A DNA stretch of 8,386 nucleotides from Rhodospirillales bacterium (GCA_029879665.1 JAOUPW010000056.1:1-8386); one strand, 5' to 3'; numbered from the stretch's first letter, positions 1-6,827 are shown. Made by a program: numbers and translations. The notes: generated from the sequence alone by a model not told the origin.

Positions 1-354
1 CTTCGTTTTCGTTTTCGTTTTCTTTTCCTTGGCGGGTAAATTTCCGGCGAAGTCCACGGCGCGGGCGATCCATCCGTCCAGGGCGCGTTTGGTCTTCATC
101 CCTTCGGGCATAACCACCACGAAGCCTCTCAATGCCTTGCCGGTGAAATCGAAAGGCTTTGTGTTTTTTCGTTTCAGCAGTTCGGCGTACTCCTCCGGCC
201 CGGCGCGGATAACCAAGCGGTCGGCAAGTACACCGCAGCACATGTTGCCGTCCAGCATGAAGCAGAGCCCGCCGAACATCTTGCGTTCGCTGTATCCCGG
301 CCGGCCTGTGAGCTGTGCCCGCACCCGATCGCCCAGTTTTTCGTCATAGGCCAT
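1..354 (-). CDS. TfoX N-terminal-domain protein (3' end beyond window)
   Basis: This minus-strand frame is open from an ATG at 352-354 to the window edge, giving 118 residues without a stop. The protein matches the TfoX/Sxy N-terminal domain: an early KMFGGLCFML segment (residues 25-34), then GNMCCGV (36-42), a DRLVIRAGPEEY segment, PFDFTGKALRGFVVV, and a closing W-x-x-R-A-V-D-F-A element. Small proteins made of this domain alone are common in Alphaproteobacteria. The family is named after the competence regulator TfoX, but the role of stand-alone copies is unclear and no DNA-uptake role should be assumed. The visible C-terminus is a lysine/threonine tail encoded by a hexanucleotide repeat. 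No strong Shine-Dalgarno precedes the ATG. It lies 80 bases downstream of the HPt gene on the same strand and could be co-transcribed with it. The family call is firm; the function is not known. Confidence 0.85.
   Translation of the reverse strand, partial: MAYDEKLGDRVRAQLTGRPGYSERKMFGGLCFMLDGNMCCGVLADRLVIRAGPEEYAELLKRKNTKPFDFTGKALRGFVVVMPEGMKTKRALDGWIARAVDFAGNLPAKEKKTKTKTK
5..22. repeat. Hexanucleotide tandem repeat, three GTTTTC units
   Basis: Three perfect GTTTTC units lie at 5-22, flanked by near-matching CTTC and TTTTCC. On the minus strand they encode alternating Lys and Thr at the C-terminal end of the TfoX-domain protein. Because the unit is six bases, copy-number change would lengthen or shorten the tail without shifting frame. 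The array may continue outside the window. Confidence 0.7.
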
Positions 355-434
355 GTGAAGTCATCAATCCATCGGTGTCATTCGGGAGGGCGCCAGGGGT
401 GGTATTTTTAGAACTTAGGCCGATCCGGCGTCCT

Positions 435-1265
435 TCATGTGCCAAAGTCGCCGAACAGGCCCCAACTGATCATCAACTCGCTTAGGGTTACCGCAAAATC
501 CTGACGCTTTTCAACTACGGATATGTTGTTCGGCAAGCCTTCCAGATGGGCGTTTCCCTTTTCGTAACTTGTGAAGAGGGCGAAACGCGTATCTTTTAAT
601 TTGTCGATATTGCTAAAAACATTCGCCAGTTCCGGCCCGGTGAATGGGGTCATATCGTAATTGACGAAAACGAATTCGGGCTTGATGTCCATCGCCACCG
701 ACAGGGCTTCAATGCTGTCATAGGCGCGCAGGACGTGAAAGCCGCAGGACACGAGTTCCCTGGCGACCAGTTTGCGTTGAAGCCCAGCGGGCATCACCAA
801 TAGCACCCTGACGTTGCGCATTTCCTGAGATGAAATTTCGTTCGGTTGCCCCGACGGCAGGTCTTTTAAAAGGGCTTCGCTCCTGCCTTTGGCAATTGAT
901 TCGCCGGAAGCGATCAGGTCGGCCATCAAATCGAGATAAGTCCGAATATCCTTGATGGTTTCGGTCTTGATTTGGTCGAAATTCGACAGGTAATCCTCCA
1001 GCATATGCGCGACGCGCCCGGTCAGGGGAAAACCGAACGTCGCCCCCTGGCCCTTGATGTTGTGGATGTTGCGTTGAATGCTAAAGAGATCGTCTTCGAC
1101 GAATTCTCGGCCGGATTCCAGCCAATCCAGCTTGACCTCGATGTCATCGATCTGGTCGCGGGCGGACGCGACGAATTCCGCGCTCAGGCGGGCAAGAACA
1201 TCGTCAACGGCGCTTGTATTCACTTCGAGCAAGGATCCGGCGTTCCTATTCATCCAGTGCGGCAT
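435..1265 (-). CDS. HPt domain protein with degenerate receiver domain
   Basis: This is a 276-residue two-domain protein. Residues ~20-115 form a helical histidine phosphotransfer (HPt) domain with the diagnostic H68-N-I-K71-G72 (HxxKG) motif, where H68 would be the phosphorylated histidine. After a linker, residues ~152-265 resemble a CheY-type receiver. Its key residues are altered. The acidic pair after the first strand reads M158-P159, and the phosphoacceptor position reads Asn (N202 in FVFVNYDMTPFTG). The signalling Thr (T232) and the conserved Lys (K253, VVEK) remain. The receiver is therefore predicted not to accept phosphate, and the protein probably relays phosphate or docks to a partner through the HPt part. 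No membrane segment is seen, so it is likely cytoplasmic. An in-frame TAA directly precedes the ATG, which fixes the longest start; Met5 is an alternative. No cognate kinase gene is nearby. The gene is divergent from miaA. Confidence 0.8.
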   Translation of the reverse strand: MPHWMNRNAGSLLEVNTSAVDDVLARLSAEFVASARDQIDDIEVKLDWLESGREFVEDDLFSIQRNIHNIKGQGATFGFPLTGRVAHMLEDYLSNFDQIKTETIKDIRTYLDLMADLIASGESIAKGRSEALLKDLPSGQPNEISSQEMRNVRVLLVMPAGLQRKLVARELVSCGFHVLRAYDSIEALSVAMDIKPEFVFVNYDMTPFTGPELANVFSNIDKLKDTRFALFTSYEKGNAHLEGLPNNISVVEKRQDFAVTLSELMISWGLFGDFGT

Positions 1266-1435
1266 TTACAGATGGGGATCGGGATCGGACCTGACAATAC
1301 ATAGGCGTGTCTGTACGAGAAGATATCCGAATTATTGCACGTTATGGTATTAATGGGAATTAATCTCAGAATTCATCTCTGGACCAAGTAAGAATAAATC
1401 GCCCTGAGACCCTGAAAACCCTATAAATCGTGACC

Positions 1436-2401
1436 ATGACAAACGAAAAAGCCGGGAACCTCCCCCCCGTTCTCATCGTCGCCGGGCCCACCGGCAGCGG
1501 CAAATCGGCGCTGGCCATGGATGCGGCGGAAGAATTCGACGGCGTGGTCATCAATGCCGACAGCATGCAGGTGTACCGGGAACTGCGGGTGCTGACGGCG
1601 CGCCCTTCGCAAGAAGACGAAACCCGGGTGCCCCATCGCCTGTTCGGGGCGCTGCCGGCGGCGGAGGCTTGTTCCGCCGGGCGCTGGCAGAAGCTGGCGG
1701 CGTCCGAGATCCATGCCGCCCATGGTGCGGGTCGGTTGCCCATCGTCACCGGCGGCACCGGGCTTTATCTCAAGGCCCTGACCGAAGGGCTGAACGACAT
1801 TCCGGAGGTTCCGAAGGAGATCCGCGACGGGGTTCTCGCCCTGCGCGAAGAAATCGGGCCTGAAGCCTTCCATGGCGAAGTGGCGGCGGTGGACCCCAAC
1901 GCGGCGGCGCGAATCCCCGCAGGGGATGCCCAGCGCCTGATCCGCGCCCTGGAAGTCTTCCGCGCCACCGGCAAGACGCTCTCTTACTGGCAGACTCAAC
2001 CCAGCCCCGGTCCGGCGGTGGCGGCGCGCTTCGCCACTCTCGTCCTGGTTCCGCCCCGCGACGTTCTCTATGCAGCGCTTGAGGCCCGTTTCGATCGGAT
2101 GATGTCTCAGGGTGCCCTGGACGAAGTAGCGGCGCTGGCCGCCCTGGGGCTTGATCCGGCGTTGCCGGCCATGAAGGCGCTGGGGGTGCCGGAACTGATC
2201 AGGCACCTGAACGGTGAGATCAGCGTGGACGAAGCCGTCGCCGCTGCCAAGCAGGCTACCCGCAACTTCGCGAAGCGACAATTAACGTGGATTAACAATC
2301 AGATAGATGATGCTCGGATATGGCCTGCGCAATATTCGGAAAGATTTTGCTCAGAAATCTTTTCATTTATTCGTCGGTTTCTGTTGACCGGGGATAAGTG
2401 A
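1436..2401 (+). CDS. miaA: tRNA dimethylallyltransferase MiaA
   Basis: MiaA transfers the dimethylallyl group of DMAPP to N6 of adenosine 37 in tRNAs that read codons starting with U, in the cytoplasm. The 321 residues show the family signature in order: a P-loop GPTGSGKS (17-24), the DSMQVY motif (42-47) that recognises A37, PHRLFG, an IVTGGTGLYLKAL segment, and near the end TRNFAKRQLTWINNQ, matching the conserved TRxYAKRQxTW element. Length is normal for the family (~300-320). Two starts are close together, a GTG at 1430 and an ATG at 1436; the ATG is preferred only because it is the commoner codon, as neither has a clear Shine-Dalgarno. The last ~35 codons are visibly AT-richer than the body and seem to carry the ilvB promoter. 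No cotranscription with ilvB is needed: 188 bases separate them and a hairpin lies between. Confidence 0.96.
   Translation: MTNEKAGNLPPVLIVAGPTGSGKSALAMDAAEEFDGVVINADSMQVYRELRVLTARPSQEDETRVPHRLFGALPAAEACSAGRWQKLAASEIHAAHGAGRLPIVTGGTGLYLKALTEGLNDIPEVPKEIRDGVLALREEIGPEAFHGEVAAVDPNAAARIPAGDAQRLIRALEVFRATGKTLSYWQTQPSPGPAVAARFATLVLVPPRDVLYAALEARFDRMMSQGALDEVAALAALGLDPALPAMKALGVPELIRHLNGEISVDEAVAAAKQATRNFAKRQLTWINNQIDDARIWPAQYSERFCSEIFSFIRRFLLTGDK
2340..2362 (+). other. AT-rich hairpin inside the 3' end of miaA
   Basis: A perfect 8-bp inverted repeat, AAAGATTT (2340-2347) and AAATCTTT (2355-2362), has a 7-base loop TGCTCAG. It lies in the last part of miaA, just upstream of the candidate ilvB promoter. 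The stem is weak (two GC pairs). It could be an operator-like palindrome, a minor transcript end signal, or chance in AT-rich sequence. Confidence 0.3.
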
Positions 2402-2412
2402 AGGACTAATTT
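2384..2412 (+). promoter_or_regulatory. Candidate sigma-70 promoter of ilvBNC
   Basis: TTGACC (2384-2389), one mismatch from TTGACA, is followed after exactly 17 bases by TAATTT (2407-2412). That hexamer keeps the three most conserved -10 bases (first T, A at the second position, last T). Transcription would begin near 2419, leaving a leader of about 170 bases before ilvB. The -35 box lies inside miaA and the spacer spans its stop codon. This is inferred from sequence alone. Confidence 0.45.
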
Positions 2413-2457
2413 GCCTTCGCACGCGGACGGGGACCCCTTTTTGGAACCCAAATCCGC

Positions 2458-2496
2458 ATGGAACTGATTGAAACTGGGCGATTTCTGACTGCTTGA
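2458..2496 (+). CDS. Possible short leader ORF upstream of ilvB
   Basis: ATG at 2458 opens a 12-codon frame, MELIETGRFLTA, ending at TGA 2494-2496. It ends 10 bases before the GC-rich hairpin at 2507-2526, the spacing expected of an attenuator leader peptide. It holds two Leu and one Ile but no run of Leu, Ile or Val codons, and no good Shine-Dalgarno precedes it. A chance ORF is quite possible; it is listed because of its position. Confidence 0.2.
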   Translation: MELIETGRFLTA

Positions 2497-2506
2497 CCGG
2501 AGTGAA

Positions 2507-2538
2507 GGCCGCCTTAATCGGCGGCCCTAATTTGTTTT
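2507..2538 (+). terminator. Terminator-like hairpin in the ilvB leader (possible attenuator)
   Basis: A perfect 7-bp GC stem, GGCCGCC (2507-2513) and GGCGGCC (2520-2526), has a 6-base loop TTAATC and is followed by a T-rich tract, CTAATTTGTTTT (2527-2538). The T-tract is interrupted, so termination may be partial. Depending on where transcription starts, it acts either as the miaA terminator or as an attenuator ahead of ilvB. A competing pairing is possible between GGGC-GATT (2476-2483) and AATC...GCCC (2516-2527, with a bulge), which would break the stem. Confidence 0.5.
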
Positions 2539-2589
2539 CGCAGTTGCAGCAACAGACGAACGCTACGGACGGTTACCGAGGATGCGACC

Positions 2590-4356
2590 ATGAACGAGAA
2601 GAGACAGATGAACGGATCGGAATTACTCGTCAAGGCCCTGCAGGACCAGGGCGTGGAAGTTATTTTCGGCTATCCCGGTGGCGCCGTGCTGCCGATCTAT
2701 GACGCCTTGTTCCATCAGAACAAGATTCGCCACATCCTCGTTCGCCAGGAAGGCGGTGCCGTGCACGCGGCGGAAGGCTACGCGCGGACCACCGGCAAGG
2801 TCGGCGTGGTGCTGGTCACTTCCGGTCCGGGCGCGACCAACGCGGTCACCGGCCTGACCGACGCCCTGATGGACAGTATTCCCCTGGTCTGCATCACCGG
2901 CCAGGTGCCGACGCATTTGATCGGCAACGACGCGTTCCAGGAAGCGGATACCACCGGCATCACCCGGCCCTGCACCAAGCACAATTATTTGATCAAGGAT
3001 GTGAAAAACGTCGCCCGCGTGGTCCACGAAGCCTTTCATGTGGCGCGTTCCGGCCGACCCGGTCCGGTGGTGATCGATTTTCCCAAGGACGTTGCCATGG
3101 GCCTGGGCGATTACATTCCGCCGGCCAAGGCCCAGCACAAGACCTACAATCCTCAGATCAAGGGCGACCTCGGTAAGATCAAGGAAGCCGTCAAGATGCT
3201 GGCGGGGGCAAAGAAACCGGTCATCTATGCCGGCGGCGGCGTCGTCAATTCCGGGCCCGGGGCGTCCCAGCTTCTGACCGAGTTCACGCGCCTGAGCGGA
3301 TTTCCCTGCACCCTGACCCTGATGGGTCTCGGCGCCTTCCCCGGGTCCGACAAGCAGTTCCTGGGCATGCTCGGCATGCACGGCACCTATGAAGCCAATA
3401 TGGCGATGCACGATTGCGACGTCATGTTCTGCGTCGGCGCGCGCTTCGATGATCGGATCACCGGGCGGCTGGATGCCTTCGCGCCGGGTGCCAGGAAAAT
3501 CCATATCGACATCGATCCCTCGTCCATCAACAAGAACGTGCCCGTGGAACTGGGTATCGTCGGCGACGTCGGCCATGTCCTGGAAGACTTGATAAAGATC
3601 TGGAAATCGACCCAGGCCAAGCCCGACAAGAAGGCGATCGAGGCGTGGTGGAAACAGATCGGCAAATGGCGCGAACGGGACTGCCTGCGTTACGACCGGG
3701 ACGACAAAGTGATCAAGCCGCAATTCGCGCTTGAACGCCTGTACGAACAGATCAAAGGCCGCAAAGACGTCTTCTTCACCACCGAAGTGGGCCAGCACCA
3801 GATGTGGGCGGCGCAGTTCCTGAAGTTTGAAAAGCCCAACCACTGGATGACTTCCGGCGGGCTTGGCACCATGGGTTACGGTCTGCCGGCGGCCATGGGC
3901 GTGCAGGTCGCGCACCCGGACGCGTTGGTAATCGATATCGCCGGCGAAGCATCACTGCTTATGAACATTCAGGAAATGTCCACCCTTGCCCAGTACAAGT
4001 TGCCGGTGAAGGCGTTCGTGCTCAATAACCAGTATCTCGGCATGGTGCGCCAGTGGCAGGAACTGCTGCACGGCGCGCGCTACGCCGAAAGCTACATGGA
4101 AAGCCTGCCCGATTTCGTCAAACTGGCTGAATCCTTCGGCGCCGTCGGCCTGCGCGCGAGCAAGCCCGACGAAGTTGATGACGTGATCAAGGAAATGATC
4201 GCCACCGACAAAACGGTGATCGCCGATATCTGCGTCGATCAGATGGAAAACTGCTATCCGATGATCCCTTCGGGGGCGGCACACAACGAAATGCTGTTTA
4301 GCCCGAATGATGCGGCGCAACAACCGGTCTCCGAAGAAGGCATGGTTCTGGTATAA
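2590..4356 (+). CDS. ilvB: Acetolactate synthase (AHAS) large catalytic subunit
   Basis: This enzyme condenses pyruvate with pyruvate or 2-oxobutyrate to give acetolactate or acetohydroxybutyrate, the first common step of valine, leucine and isoleucine synthesis; it uses ThDP, Mg2+ and FAD. The 588 residues show the full three-domain architecture. The ThDP PYR domain has GYPGGAVLPIYDAL and the catalytic Glu54 (RQEGGAVHAAEGYAR). A central FAD-binding domain includes GMLGMHGTYEAN (259-270). The C-terminal ThDP PP domain carries GEAS (452-455), N479-N480 and the active-site channel RQWQ (487-490). GEAS replaces the textbook GDGS, with Glu at the metal-ligand position; to my knowledge this form is usual in alphaproteobacterial homologues. 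The ATG at 2590 is supported by GAGGA at 2578-2582, seven bases upstream. Met7 is a less likely alternative. It heads the ilvB-ilvN-ilvC operon. Confidence 0.97.
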   Translation: MNEKRQMNGSELLVKALQDQGVEVIFGYPGGAVLPIYDALFHQNKIRHILVRQEGGAVHAAEGYARTTGKVGVVLVTSGPGATNAVTGLTDALMDSIPLVCITGQVPTHLIGNDAFQEADTTGITRPCTKHNYLIKDVKNVARVVHEAFHVARSGRPGPVVIDFPKDVAMGLGDYIPPAKAQHKTYNPQIKGDLGKIKEAVKMLAGAKKPVIYAGGGVVNSGPGASQLLTEFTRLSGFPCTLTLMGLGAFPGSDKQFLGMLGMHGTYEANMAMHDCDVMFCVGARFDDRITGRLDAFAPGARKIHIDIDPSSINKNVPVELGIVGDVGHVLEDLIKIWKSTQAKPDKKAIEAWWKQIGKWRERDCLRYDRDDKVIKPQFALERLYEQIKGRKDVFFTTEVGQHQMWAAQFLKFEKPNHWMTSGGLGTMGYGLPAAMGVQVAHPDALVIDIAGEASLLMNIQEMSTLAQYKLPVKAFVLNNQYLGMVRQWQELLHGARYAESYMESLPDFVKLAESFGAVGLRASKPDEVDDVIKEMIATDKTVIADICVDQMENCYPMIPSGAAHNEMLFSPNDAAQQPVSEEGMVLV

Positions 4357-4364
4357 GTCAGGTG

Positions 4365-4391
4365 CGCCAGAATTTTACAAAATTTCAGGCG
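4365..4391 (+). other. Hairpin between ilvB and ilvN
   Basis: CGCCAGAATTTT (4365-4376) pairs with AAATTTCAGGCG (4380-4391), 10 of 12 positions matching, with a 3-base loop ACA. It sits in the 57-base gap, starting 8 bases after the ilvB stop and ending 22 bases before the ilvN start. No T-tract follows, so it is not an intrinsic terminator. It may affect mRNA processing, stability, or the ratio of large to small subunit; this role is inferred. Confidence 0.45.
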
Positions 4392-4413
4392 AACCAATGC
4401 GGGAATAGATAAC

Positions 4414-4929
4414 GTGAATATAAAGTCCGACGTTGAAAACACTCATACGATTGCCGTCCTGGTGGATAACGAACCGGGGGTGCTGGCGCGCGTTATCGGA
4501 CTTTTTTCCGGGCGCGGCTACAACATCGAAAGCCTGACCGTGGCCGAGGTTCAGCACGAAGCCGGCCTCTCTCGCATTACCATTGTCACCACCGGTACGC
4601 CCATGATCATCGAACAGATCAAGGCGCAATTGGGACGTTTGGTGCCGGTGCACGGGGTTAGCGACCTGACCGTCGAAGGTCCTCATGTCGAGCGCGAACT
4701 GGCGCTGATCAAGGTTGGCGGCACCGGAGAGGTGCGGGTGGAAAGCCTGCGTATCGCTGATATCTTCCGCGCCCGCGTGGTCGACAGCACGAATGAATCA
4801 TTCGTTTTCGAGATCGTCGGCGACACCGGCAAGCTGGATGCTTTTATCGATCTGATGAAGCCTCTGGGACTGCTTGACGTGTCGCGAACAGGAGTCGTCG
4901 CCATCTCGCGCGGCACCGGAGCTTTGTAA
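4414..4929 (+). CDS. ilvN: Acetolactate synthase small regulatory subunit
   Basis: This subunit binds the large subunit, raises its activity and confers valine feedback inhibition. The 171 residues match IlvH/IlvN along their length. An N-terminal ACT domain (about 11-85) has the signature DNEPGVLARVIGLFSGRGYN. Gly22 and Asn37 correspond to E. coli IlvH Gly14 and Asn29, positions tied to valine sensing, so feedback control is probably intact. The C-terminal domain has GPHVERELALIKV, GKLDAFIDLMKP and the closing RTGVVAISRG. Normal length is ~160-170. The start is GTG at 4414; an upstream ATG near 4397 is in another frame and soon stops. GGGA nine bases upstream is a weak ribosome site. It lies 57 bases after ilvB and 49 before ilvC, in one operon. 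The symbol ilvH is equally used. Confidence 0.96.
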   Translation: MNIKSDVENTHTIAVLVDNEPGVLARVIGLFSGRGYNIESLTVAEVQHEAGLSRITIVTTGTPMIIEQIKAQLGRLVPVHGVSDLTVEGPHVERELALIKVGGTGEVRVESLRIADIFRARVVDSTNESFVFEIVGDTGKLDAFIDLMKPLGLLDVSRTGVVAISRGTGAL

Positions 4930-4939
4930 ACTTTTTTAA

Positions 4940-5998
<1,059 letters not shown>

Positions 5999-6025
5999 AG
6001 GGTTTTTGATCCTTTCGACGATAGA

Positions 6026-6058
6026 AAGGCCCGGTTCTCCCCGGAGACCGGGCCTTTT
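6026..6058 (+). terminator. Rho-independent terminator of ilvBNC
   Basis: A long GC-rich hairpin: AAGGCCCGGT-CTC (6026-6039, with one bulged T at 6036) pairs with GAG-ACCGGGCCTT (6044-6056) around a 4-base loop. It ends in TTTT at 6055-6058. It lies just after the ilvC stop and marks the operon end. A smaller hairpin, CCTTTC (6011-6016) and GAAAGG (6024-6029), overlaps its 5' arm and would form first. Confidence 0.9.
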
Positions 6059-6157
6059 GCTGCCGGTTTGTTGAGGGAGGAGGTGAAAATCTTCCAATAT
6101 CTTGGTATAAACAGGAGTTTGTTAGTATTGATTTAAAATATATCTGGGAAGTTCCGG

Positions 6158-6188
6158 TTGAATCCCATTTTTTGAACTTAGTTATAGT
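6158..6188 (+). promoter_or_regulatory. Weak candidate promoter for the PilZ gene
   Basis: TATAGT (6183-6188) is a good -10 hexamer. The best -35 match, TTGAAT (6158-6163), lies 19 bases upstream, longer than ideal. The start point would fall near 6195, about 28 bases before the PilZ start codon. The surrounding stretch 6085-6200 is markedly AT-rich. A 6-bp inverted repeat, AAGTTC (6149-6154) and GAACTT (6174-6179), brackets the -35 box. Confidence 0.3.
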
Positions 6189-6222
6189 TGGAAGAATCTC
6201 ATGAGCGGACGGCGAGACGAAA

Positions 6223-6537
6223 GTGCCAGATAAAGAGATCGAAAACGATAAACGCCGCGCCCCGCGCTGGAAGGTTTTTGAAATTGCCAGCGTGAGTAGC
6301 GGGGGGCGTTCGGAGGCGTGCGTGATCGACAACGTTTCCGATACCGGAGCCCTGGTGAGCTCTGAATTGGTCCTGGCGCCGGGCGATAATGTGATTTTCG
6401 ACCTGGAAGGATTTGGCAAGATTCCGGCGACGGTGGCGTACATACGCGATACCTACCAGGGGCTCGCCTTCAACATGGATGAGGAGATGGCCGCCCGATT
6501 CGCCGCGTGGGTCGCGGAAGTTGAAAAAGAAGACTGA
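6223..6537 (+). CDS. Single-domain PilZ protein (predicted c-di-GMP binding)
   Basis: This 104-residue protein consists of one PilZ domain. Both c-di-GMP-binding elements are intact: RRAPR (R11-R12-x-x-R15, the RxxxR-type motif) and N37-V-S-D-T-G42 (the [D/N]xSxxG motif), followed by beta strands and a GLAF turn (80-83) near the end. It has no signal peptide, membrane segment or attached output domain, so it probably works as a small cytoplasmic adaptor that changes partner binding when c-di-GMP is present. Targets cannot be told from sequence. The GTG at 6223 is the only good start; an ATG at 6201 is out of frame and stops at 6231-6233. The ribosome site is weak. The gene stands alone between the ilvC terminator and the leuA leader, so it is likely transcribed separately and need not relate to amino acid synthesis. 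Confidence 0.87.
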   Translation: MPDKEIENDKRRAPRWKVFEIASVSSGGRSEACVIDNVSDTGALVSSELVLAPGDNVIFDLEGFGKIPATVAYIRDTYQGLAFNMDEEMAARFAAWVAEVEKED

Positions 6538-6570
6538 ATTACCGCCTGACAGTCCTAATCCTCCGGTTTG

Positions 6571-6625
6571 CCCTGATTATTTATGAGCGCCCCCTGATGG
6601 TTCATAAAACCCACGGAAAATCAGG
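6571..6625. repeat. Repeated CCTGAT half sites and nested inverted repeats upstream of leuA promoter
   Basis: CCCTGAT occurs at 6571-6577 and 6592-6598, exactly 21 bases apart (two helical turns), and ATCAGG appears inverted at 6620-6625. The outer copies form the inverted repeat CCTGATT (6572-6578) / AATCAGG (6619-6625). Nested inside is TTTATGA (6580-6586) / TCATAAA (6602-6608). The last copy abuts the TTGACA box. This could be an operator for a regulator of leuA or a structured 3' end for the PilZ transcript. Confidence 0.4.
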
Positions 6626-6655
6626 TTGACAGCATCTCGCAATTTCTGCCTTTAT
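6626..6655 (+). promoter_or_regulatory. Candidate promoter of the leuA leader
   Basis: A perfect TTGACA lies at 6626-6631. The best-placed -10 is CTTTAT (6650-6655, 18-base spacer), a weak match. A nicer hexamer, TATATT at 6659-6664, is 27 bases away, too far for the same -35. Start near 6662 would give a leader of about 270 bases. The weak -10 may mean activator dependence; this is inferred. Confidence 0.4.
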
Positions 6656-6707
6656 GCCTATATTGAGCATGTGGATAACATCGAACTGCGGTCTAAAAGC
6701 GTTAAAT

Positions 6708-6827
6708 ATGAGGGATTTTGAAGCCATTTCGCGCATTTTACCGGCCCCGGACTGCGGGGCCCGGACCCGTTCGCTCACGTCCCTCCTGCTCCTCCTTGAC
6801 GGGAACCTTCGACTTAGGTGCCCCTGA
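6708..6827 (+). CDS. leuA leader peptide with five consecutive Leu codons
   Basis: This unannotated 39-codon ORF runs from ATG 6708 to TGA 6825-6827, ending 104 bases before leuA. Residues 26-30 are five leucines in a row, encoded CTC CTG CTC CTC CTT (6783-6797). Leu also occurs at 11, 23, 34 and 36, so nine of 39 residues are Leu. A Leu run directly upstream of leuA is the hallmark of a leader peptide that senses charged leucyl-tRNA by ribosome stalling. The first residues are MRDFEAISRILPAP and the last DGNLRLRCP. A longer version from ATG 6669 (52 codons) is in frame with no stop between, but neither start has a clear Shine-Dalgarno. No membrane or secretion role is proposed. The frame, the Leu run and its position are seen directly; the regulatory role follows from known leu attenuators; the exact start is uncertain. 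Confidence 0.7.
   Translation: MRDFEAISRILPAPDCGARTRSLTSLLLLLDGNLRLRCP
6741..6764 (+). other. GC-rich hairpin inside the leader ORF
   Basis: GGCCCCG (6743-6749) pairs perfectly with CGGGGCC (6755-6761) around the 5-base loop GACTG. Two further pairs, CC (6741-6742) with GG (6763-6764), form across a bulged C. It lies just before the Leu codon run, codons 12-19 of the leader. It may pause RNA polymerase so that the first ribosome catches up, as the first hairpin does in classical attenuators. Confidence 0.5.

Noticed and set aside
1350..1363. Possible CtrA box (TTAA-N7-TTAA) between the HPt gene and miaA
   Set aside because: The two TTAA elements are separated by six bases, not seven, so the spacing does not fit the known site.
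1421..2281. 286-codon minus-strand frame opposite miaA
   Set aside because: Shadow of miaA codon bias; the product has low-complexity Arg/Gly/Gln/His character and no recognisable domain.
2623..3915. Long (430-codon) open frame on the minus strand opposite ilvB
   Set aside because: It lies wholly opposite a certain gene in GC-rich sequence. Its product, rich in His, Gly, Asp and Gln, resembles no family and is typical of an antisense shadow.
6201..6233. 10-codon ORF overlapping the PilZ start
   Set aside because: It lacks a ribosome site and has no codon pattern suggesting translational coupling; too short to support.
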